A stretch of DNA of 5,226 nucleotides from Pseudomonadota bacterium. Lineage in GTDB: Bacteria > Pseudomonadota > Gammaproteobacteria > Xanthomonadales > Xanthomonadaceae. This document shows, one piece after another, positions 1 to 3,992 of this stretch (positions within the stretch are counted from its first letter, which is position 1; each line of letters opens with the position of its first letter). Made by a program: the position numbers and the translations under genes. The stretch spans positions 1-5,226 of the forward strand of contig JAFAEU010000281.1 in NCBI GenBank assembly GCA_023423855.1, in the 5' to 3' direction. Under the pieces are notes generated by a model. The model was not told the origin of the DNA. It ran no database searches and saw nothing but the letters and a program-made list of their open reading frames with translations.

Positions 1-723
1 GCCGCTCATCAGCACCTTGACGCCGTTGTTGACCTCGCCCAGCACGTTCTCGGCGGGGATCTCGCAGTTCTCGAACACCAGCTCGCAGGTGTTGGAACCG
101 CGCATGCCGAGCTTGTCGAGCTTCTGCGCGGTCGAGAAGCCCTTGAAACCCTTCTCGACGATGAAGGCGGTCATGCACTTGCTGCCCAGCTCGCGACTGG
201 CGGTGCGCATGTAGACCACCAGCACGTCGGCCTCGGGGCCGTTGGTGATCCACATCTTGTTGCCGTTGGCGACCCAGACATCGCCCTTGAGTTCGGCGCG
301 GCAGGACATCGAACCGACCACATCGGAGCCCGCGCCCGGTTCGCTCATCGCCAGCGCGCCCTTCCATTCGCCGCTGCAGAGTCTGGGCAGGTACTTTTCG
401 CGCTGCGCCTGGCTGCCGTTGGCGCACAGGTTCGACACGCACAGGTTGGAATGCGCGCCGTAGCTCAGGCCGACCGAGCCGGAGGCGCGCGAGATTTCCT
501 CCATCGCCACGAGGTGGGCGAGGTAGCCCATCTCGCTGCCGCCGAACTCGGCGGGGACAGTCATGCCGAGCAGGCCGAGCTCGCCGAGCTTGGGCCACAG
601 GTCCTGCGGGAAGGCGTTCTCGTGGTCGATGGCCTCGGCACGCGGCGCAACCTCGGATTCGGCGAAGCGGCGCACCGCCTCGCGCAGCGCGTCGAGCTCC
701 TCGCCCAGCGGGAATGTCCGCAT
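1..723 (-). CDS. liuA: Isovaleryl-CoA dehydrogenase, N-terminal 241 residues (3' end outside window)
   Basis: This FAD-dependent acyl-CoA dehydrogenase of leucine catabolism oxidises isovaleryl-CoA to 3-methylcrotonyl-CoA in the cytoplasm and passes electrons to electron-transfer flavoprotein. The visible 241 residues begin [17 protein letters not shown] and cover the N-terminal helical domain and the middle beta domain. The segment [10 protein letters not shown] (residues 86-95) is characteristic of isovaleryl-CoA dehydrogenases. [13 protein letters not shown] (125-137) matches acyl-CoA dehydrogenase signature 1, and WITNG follows at 158-162. The C-terminal helical domain, which carries the catalytic glutamate, is beyond the window edge. 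The start at 723 is favoured because AGAGGA lies 4 bases upstream and the next upstream in-frame-looking ATG (minus strand, near 754) runs straight into TGA. The leucine dehydrogenase gene lies 105 bp upstream on the same strand, so co-transcription is possible. The family call is firm; the symbol follows pseudomonad/xanthomonad liu usage (ivd elsewhere). Confidence 0.95.
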   Translation of the reverse strand, partial: MRTFPLGEELDALREAVRRFAESEVAPRAEAIDHENAFPQDLWPKLGELGLLGMTVPAEFGGSEMGYLAHLVAMEEISRASGSVGLSYGAHSNLCVSNLCANGSQAQREKYLPRLCSGEWKGALAMSEPGAGSDVVGSMSCRAELKGDVWVANGNKMWITNGPEADVLVVYMRTASRELGSKCMTAFIVEKGFKGFSTAQKLDKLGMRGSNTCELVFENCEIPAENVLGEVNNGVKVLMSG

Positions 724-751
724 GCCGTCCTCTCCGGAGAAATGGTTTCAC

Positions 752-757
752 ATGCTA
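752..757 (-). promoter_or_regulatory. Weak candidate -10 box for isovaleryl-CoA dehydrogenase
   Basis: The minus strand reads TAGCAT here, a 4/6 match to TATAAT. Transcription would begin near 745 and give a leader of about 20 nt containing the GGAGAGGA ribosome-binding site. No convincing -35 box is visible 16-18 bp upstream, where the DNA is G-rich. The alternative is read-through from the leucine dehydrogenase gene. This is a guess from spacing only. Confidence 0.22.
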
Positions 758-787
758 CAACGTCGGGGCGGGTGGCCCCCACCCCGA

Positions 788-811
788 CCCTCCCCCGCAG
801 GCGGGGGAGGG
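788..811. repeat. Perfect 11-bp hairpin between leucine dehydrogenase and isovaleryl-CoA dehydrogenase
   Basis: CCCTCCCCCGC (788-798) and GCGGGGGAGGG (801-811) are perfect inverted repeats with an AG between them. The hairpin begins 18 bases beyond the leucine dehydrogenase stop codon. It has no T-tract on either strand, so it is not a canonical intrinsic terminator. It could still stall polymerase, protect the upstream message from 3' exonucleases, or reduce expression of the downstream gene. Its CCCTCCCCC-GCGGGGGAGGG form resembles short palindromic repeats common between genes in many proteobacteria, so I list it as a repeat with possible transcript-end function. Confidence 0.6.
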
Positions 812-828
812 GGCAGGCCCCCGGGCTG

Positions 829-1929
829 TCAGAGCCCCCGCACCCGCCCCTGGAACCGCGGCGTGCTGCGCCCCATCGGCAGCTTGAGCCGGCCGATGGT
901 CTCGATCCGCTCCTCGGCCAGCCGGTCCGCCGCCTGGTAGGTGGGGATGCCGTCGCGCTCGGAGATCTCGAAGATCCGCGTGAGGTTGTGGTAGATCGTG
1001 CGCATCATCCGCATCGCGCGCTCGCGGTTGTAGCCGTCGATCTCCAGCGAGATGTTCATCACCCCGCCGGCGTTCACCGCGTAGTCCGGCGCGTACAGGA
1101 TGCCGCGCTTGGCCACTTCGTCGCCGATCGCGTTGTTGGCCAGCTGGTTGTTGGCCGCGCCGCAGATCACCTTCGCCTTCAGGCGGGGCAGGGTGTCCTC
1201 GTTGATCGTGCCGCCGAGCGCGCAGGGGGAGTAGACGTCGGCGTCGACATCGTAGATCTCGTCCAGCCCCACCGCCTCGGCGCCGAGTTCGCTCACAGCG
1301 CGCTCGACCAGCGCCTTGTTGATGTCGGTGACGAAGAGCTTCGCGCCGCGCTCCTTGAGCAGCTTCGCGAACTCCATGCCGACGTGGCCCAGACCCTGCA
1401 CGGCGTAGCTGTACTTGCCGACCTCCTCGTCGCCGAACTTCTTGTTGAGCGTCGCCATCAGGCCCTGCAGCGAGCCGTAGGCGGTGAACGGCGAGGGATC
1501 GCCGGAACCGCCGTGTACCTGGTGCACGCCGGTGACGAACTGGGTTTCGCGGTACACGTATTCCATGTCGTTGACGTCGATGCCGACGTCCTCGGCGGTG
1601 ATGTAGCGCCCGCCCTGCGAATCGACGAACTGGCCGAACGCGCGGAACAGCGCCTCGGACTTGTCGGTCGCCGGGTCGCCGATGATCACCGCCTTGCCGC
1701 CGCCGAGGTTCAGGCCGGCGACCGCGTTCTTGTAGGTCATGCCGCGCGACAGGCGCAGCACGTCGTCCAGCGCGTCCTGCTCGGTCTTGTACGGCCACAT
1801 CCGGGTGCCGCCCAGCGCCGGGCCGAGCACGGTGTTGTGGATCGCGATGATGGCCTTCAGGCCCACGTCCTGGTTGTGGCAGAACACGACCTGTTCATGG
1901 CCGTAGGTACCGAGCTGTTCGAAGATCAT
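829..1929 (-). CDS. bcd: Leucine dehydrogenase (Glu/Leu/Phe/Val dehydrogenase family), 366 aa
   Basis: This enzyme catalyses NAD-dependent oxidative deamination of leucine, valine and isoleucine to 2-oxo acids, the reversible first step of branched-chain amino-acid breakdown in the cytoplasm. The N-terminal substrate domain contains GGTRMWPY (40-47), MTYKNAVAGLNLGGGK (64-79) with the two family lysines K67 and K79, and GDP (84-86). The C-terminal Rossmann domain has GLGHVG (179-184) followed by VTDIN, where D202 is placed to select NAD over NADP. CGAANNQL (257-264) and APDYAVNAGGV (280-290) are also family segments. The length agrees with known leucine dehydrogenases of about 364-366 residues. 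The start MIFEQLGTYGHEQ is preceded by GGAG 7 bases upstream, and the stop TGA occupies 831-829. The same frame stays open far upstream, but that part is not protein-like. Valine or phenylalanine dehydrogenase activity cannot be excluded; leucine is favoured by the motif set and by the isovaleryl-CoA dehydrogenase neighbour. The symbol follows Bacillus usage. Confidence 0.93.
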   Translation of the reverse strand: MIFEQLGTYGHEQVVFCHNQDVGLKAIIAIHNTVLGPALGGTRMWPYKTEQDALDDVLRLSRGMTYKNAVAGLNLGGGKAVIIGDPATDKSEALFRAFGQFVDSQGGRYITAEDVGIDVNDMEYVYRETQFVTGVHQVHGGSGDPSPFTAYGSLQGLMATLNKKFGDEEVGKYSYAVQGLGHVGMEFAKLLKERGAKLFVTDINKALVERAVSELGAEAVGLDEIYDVDADVYSPCALGGTINEDTLPRLKAKVICGAANNQLANNAIGDEVAKRGILYAPDYAVNAGGVMNISLEIDGYNRERAMRMMRTIYHNLTRIFEISERDGIPTYQAADRLAEERIETIGRLKLPMGRSTPRFQGRVRGL

Positions 1930-2050
1930 GGATAAAACTCCGTCGCGGGCGCCGCGCGTGCTGCGTGCGGGGCCTCGGATCAGGTGGCAAGTGGTTGATT
2001 CGGCTGGAAAGTCGGCCCGGAAGCGGGCGAGGGTGCGTGACAGGCGCGGC

Positions 2051-2056
2051 ATTCTA
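2051..2056 (-). promoter_or_regulatory. Candidate -10 box for leucine dehydrogenase
   Basis: The minus strand reads TAGAAT, a 5/6 match to TATAAT and the best one in the 299-bp gap upstream of leucine dehydrogenase. The -35 region is poor (GGCATT at 16 bp spacing), so an activator may be needed if this is real. It would give a leader of roughly 115 nt. The rest of the gap (1930-2228) holds only the inverted repeats listed separately and no gene that I can support. Confidence 0.35.
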
Positions 2057-2058
2057 CG

Positions 2059-2088
2059 CCCCTCGTCCGTGAAATGCCCGCCGAGGGG
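2059..2088. promoter_or_regulatory. Inverted repeat over the -35 region of the candidate leucine dehydrogenase promoter
   Basis: CCCCTCG (2059-2065) and CGAGGGG (2082-2088) form perfect 7-bp inverted arms 16 bp apart, lying just upstream of and overlapping the -35 position of the TAGAAT promoter. A second short pair, GGCATT (2048-2053) and AATGCC (2073-2078), is interleaved with it. Such an arrangement could be an operator for a dimeric regulator, for example of the Lrp type often linked to branched-chain amino-acid genes. No consensus for a named regulator is recognised, and the arms may occur by chance in GC-rich DNA. Confidence 0.2.
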
Positions 2089-2094
2089 TCGGAC

Positions 2095-2116
2095 TCGACT
2101 CTGCCCCCGGTTTTCC
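2095..2116 (-). repeat. Dispersed 22-bp repeat, solitary copy upstream of leucine dehydrogenase
   Basis: The plus strand reads TCGACT followed by CTGCCCCCGGTTTTC (2101-2115) and C. It matches the reverse complement of 3853-3874 at 20 of 22 positions, and its 15-base core matches 3929-3943 at 14 of 15. It sits in a gap, about 40 bp upstream of the candidate leucine dehydrogenase -10 box. I see no second inverted copy nearby, so it appears to be half of the paired arrangement found between the phospholipase and icmF genes. Confidence 0.6.
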
Positions 2117-2144
2117 CTGCTGCCGCCGATCAGGTCGCTCTCGT

Positions 2145-2196
2145 CCGTCATCCCCGCCCCCCGCCTGCGCGAGGCCAGCCTTCGCGGGGACGACGG
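2145..2196. repeat. Imperfect palindromic intergenic repeat downstream of the phospholipase gene
   Basis: The outer arms are CCGTCATCCCCGC (2145-2157) and GCGGGGACGACGG (2184-2196), pairing at 12 of 13 positions. Inside them GCGCGAGGC and GCCTTCGCG can pair with a bulge, so the whole unit folds as one long stem. It resembles the 'GTCATCCCCGCGAAGG' class of dispersed palindromes seen between genes in many proteobacteria (recalled, not searched). It lies 33 bases beyond the phospholipase stop codon. Without a T-tract it is not a standard terminator, but it could stabilise the 3' end of that message. Confidence 0.65.
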
Positions 2197-2228
2197 CAGT
2201 TTTCCGGCGTTGCCTTGCGCGCAGGAGG

Positions 2229-3791
2229 CTACAACTGCGACTCCACCGGCAGCCAGCGCACCACGCGCGCCAGCGTGCGCTGCCAGAGCGAGGATTCGGG
2301 CTCGTGGTCGAGGACCACCGGCGGATCGACGGCGCGGTCCAGCCAGCGCACGCGACCCTTGTCGTCGAGGTAGACCCAGTAGCTCTTGTCCGGCCCCGAC
2401 AGGCGCAGGTACTCGTCGCGCAACGCCTGCGCCAGCCCCGGATCCTCGAACAGCACGCCCATCTCGGTGTTCAGCTCGATCGAGCGCGGGTCGATGTTGA
2501 ACGAGCCGATGAACCCATGGCGATCGTCGACCACGAAGGCCTTGGTATGCAGGCTGGCGCCGCTGCTGCCGAACAGGCTGGCGTCCGACGACGTGGCCTG
2601 CGGCTGCATCTCGTACAGCTTCACGCCGGTCTGCAGCAGCGGCTTGCGGTAGCCGGCGTAGCCGCCGTGGACGGCGACCACGTCGTTGGCCGCGAGCGAA
2701 TTGGTGATCACGCCCACGTGTGCGCCGCGCTCGCGCACCAGCGAGGCGAAGCCGGTCACGCCCTCGTCGCCGGGCACGAAGTAGGGCGAGATCAGCAGCG
2801 CCTTGCGCTCGGTCTTGCCCAGGATGTCGGCCAGATCCGCCACCAGGCCCTGCGTGCGCGTCTGCGCCTTCCATTTCAGCGGCGGATCGGACAGCACGCG
2901 GATGCGCTCGATCCAGTGCGGCGCGAGTTCCTGCGCGAAATAGGCGCGCAGGCTCGGCGACAGGTCCACCCGGTCGAGGTAGCGCCGCGCCATCTCGCCG
3001 CGGGCCTCGTCCTTGATTCCGGCGAGTACCGCGTCGAGCCTGTGTTTCGGCTTGCGGTTGAGCTGCGCGATCGGCACCACCGCCTCGCTGTTCCAGAACT
3101 CGTCGAAGATCGCGCTGGCCTGCTCCACCGCCGGGCCGAACAACAGCACGTCGAGGTCGCGGAAGTTGGTTTCGCCATGCGCGTCGAAGTACTCGATGCC
3201 GATGTTGCGCCCGCCGACCACCGCCACGCGCCCGTCCACGATCCAGGCCTTGTTGTGCATGCGATGGGTGACGCTGAACATCCGCTGCACCATCTCCAGC
3301 ACGCGCGCCACCCCGTCGCGGTTGCGGAACGGGTTGTAGACGCGGATCTCGATGTTCTCGTGCGAATCCAGCGCCAGCAGCGACGCATCCATGCCGGACG
3401 TATTGATGTCGTCCAGCAGCAGGCGCACGCGCACGCCGCGTTCGGCCGCCTGCCACGCTTCGTACATCAGCAGGTGGCCGGTGAGGTCGTCGTGCCAGAT
3501 GTAGTACTGCAGGTCGAGGCTGCGCCCGGCCCGGCGCGTGGACAGGGCGCGCGCGGCGAAGGCGTCGATCCCGTCGGGCAGCATGATCGCGCCGGTCCTG
3601 CCGGGATTGCGCGCCAGCATCGGCTCCAGTTCGCGGTCGATCGCCGTCTGCCCGGGCACGATCGGCAGCGCGTACCCCTTGTCGCCGGTGGCCGGCGGCA
3701 TCAGGTGGTCGGCGAGCAGGATGCCGCTGGCGACCAGCGCCGCGAGCGAGAACAGTCCCCACGCGAGGATGCGTTTGATGCGCTTCTTCAT
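2229..3791 (-). CDS. Phospholipase D family protein, cardiolipin synthase C (ClsC/YmdC)-like, 520 aa
   Basis: The protein belongs to the phospholipase D superfamily and most resembles ClsC, which makes cardiolipin at the inner membrane by phosphatidyl transfer. Residues 1-7 are basic (MKKRIKR) and residues 8-27 form one hydrophobic segment, suggesting an uncleaved membrane anchor or signal with the body in the periplasm. Two HKD motifs are complete: H179-N-K181 with D186, followed by GGRN (193-196), and H415-T-K417 with D422, followed by GSFN (429-432). LQYYIWHDD (94-102), LLLDDIN (124-130), HRMHNKAWIVDG and GSFNIDPRSIELNTE are all typical of ClsC-like proteins. It is somewhat longer than E. 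coli ClsC (about 470 residues). The Shine-Dalgarno is weak (GGGA only 3 bases from ATG). It lies between a divergent icmF and a co-directional leucine dehydrogenase, with gaps of 201 and 299 bp, so it is probably transcribed alone. I see no YmdB partner. Lipid hydrolase rather than synthase activity cannot be excluded. Confidence 0.88.
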   Translation of the reverse strand: MKKRIKRILAWGLFSLAALVASGILLADHLMPPATGDKGYALPIVPGQTAIDRELEPMLARNPGRTGAIMLPDGIDAFAARALSTRRAGRSLDLQYYIWHDDLTGHLLMYEAWQAAERGVRVRLLLDDINTSGMDASLLALDSHENIEIRVYNPFRNRDGVARVLEMVQRMFSVTHRMHNKAWIVDGRVAVVGGRNIGIEYFDAHGETNFRDLDVLLFGPAVEQASAIFDEFWNSEAVVPIAQLNRKPKHRLDAVLAGIKDEARGEMARRYLDRVDLSPSLRAYFAQELAPHWIERIRVLSDPPLKWKAQTRTQGLVADLADILGKTERKALLISPYFVPGDEGVTGFASLVRERGAHVGVITNSLAANDVVAVHGGYAGYRKPLLQTGVKLYEMQPQATSSDASLFGSSGASLHTKAFVVDDRHGFIGSFNIDPRSIELNTEMGVLFEDPGLAQALRDEYLRLSGPDKSYWVYLDDKGRVRWLDRAVDPPVVLDHEPESSLWQRTLARVVRWLPVESQL

Positions 3792-3815
3792 GATCCCGGC
3801 CCAGTGTCGCGAGGC

Positions 3816-3844
3816 AGTATCGGGGCCGTCCTTGCTGGCGACAA
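3816..3844 (-). promoter_or_regulatory. Candidate promoter of the phospholipase D gene
   Basis: On the minus strand TTGTCG (3844-3839) and GATACT (3821-3816) are separated by exactly 17 bp, each matching its sigma-70 consensus at 4 of 6 positions. Transcription would start near 3809, giving a short leader of about 18 nt before the ATG at 3791. The -35 box ends 8 bp from the left end of the paired repeat at 3853-3943. The support is moderate at best, because the boxes are imperfect. Confidence 0.33.
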
Positions 3845-3852
3845 GACGTGTC

Positions 3853-3943
3853 GGAAAACAGGGGGCAGCGTCGACTTGTCTTCCGACAGGACTTTCCTCC
3901 GACGCAAGGCCAAGGGGAAACGCCGGCCCTGACCCCGGTTTTC
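3853..3943. repeat. About 91-bp element with inverted ends in the phospholipase-icmF divergent gap
   Basis: The left end GAAAACAGGGGGCAG (3854-3868) and right end CTGACCCCGGTTTTC (3929-3943) are inverted copies matching at 13 of 15 positions and enclose 60 bp. A second hairpin, TGTCGGAA (3849-3856) with TTCCGACA (3881-3888), overlaps the left end. The interior shows no reading frame worth calling. The same terminal sequence recurs at 2095-2116. The arrangement is that of a small non-autonomous palindromic element (REP- or MITE-like). No flanking target duplication is evident. It occupies nearly half of the gap and lies between the two candidate promoters. Confidence 0.6.
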
Positions 3944-3954
3944 AGGCCCCGCGC

Positions 3955-3960
3955 TACAAT
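3955..3960 (+). promoter_or_regulatory. Candidate -10 box for icmF
   Basis: TACAAT matches TATAAT at 5 of 6 positions and lies in the context GCGCTACAATCGG. No good -35 box is seen; that position falls within the right end of the repeat element. A start near 3967 leaves only about 11 nt before the ATG at 3978 but about 26 nt, including GGAG, before the ATG at 3993. This supports the later start. Confidence 0.45.
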
Positions 3961-3982
3961 CGGTCGCATCTGAAATCATGCC

Positions 3983-3986
3983 GGAG
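3983..3986 (+). promoter_or_regulatory. Shine-Dalgarno site choosing the icmF start at 3993
   Basis: GGAG lies 6 bases before the ATG at 3993. The alternative in-frame ATG at 3978 has no purine-rich site (only TGAAATC before it) and would add just five residues (MPERA). The later start is therefore chosen. Confidence 0.6.
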
Positions 3987-3992
3987 CGCGCC

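Noticed and set aside
451..1935. A 494-codon plus-strand reading frame opposite leucine dehydrogenase.
   Set aside because: It is the antisense shadow of a clear dehydrogenase in GC-rich DNA. Its translation is low-complexity (rich in A, V, R, H, D, L) with no recognisable domain.
2145..2196. Calling the palindrome after the phospholipase gene an intrinsic terminator.
   Set aside because: Neither strand has a T-run after the stem, and the sequence looks like a dispersed intergenic palindrome.
2304..3932. A 542-codon plus-strand reading frame opposite the phospholipase D gene.
   Set aside because: Antisense shadow. The opposite strand carries two intact HKD motifs, while this translation is H/V/R/A-rich with no family resemblance.
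1930..3969. Long upstream in-frame extension of the leucine dehydrogenase reading frame (open back to 3969).
   Set aside because: It would overlap the whole phospholipase gene out of frame and is R/G-rich nonsense. The dehydrogenase has a proper Shine-Dalgarno and a family-typical start at 1929.
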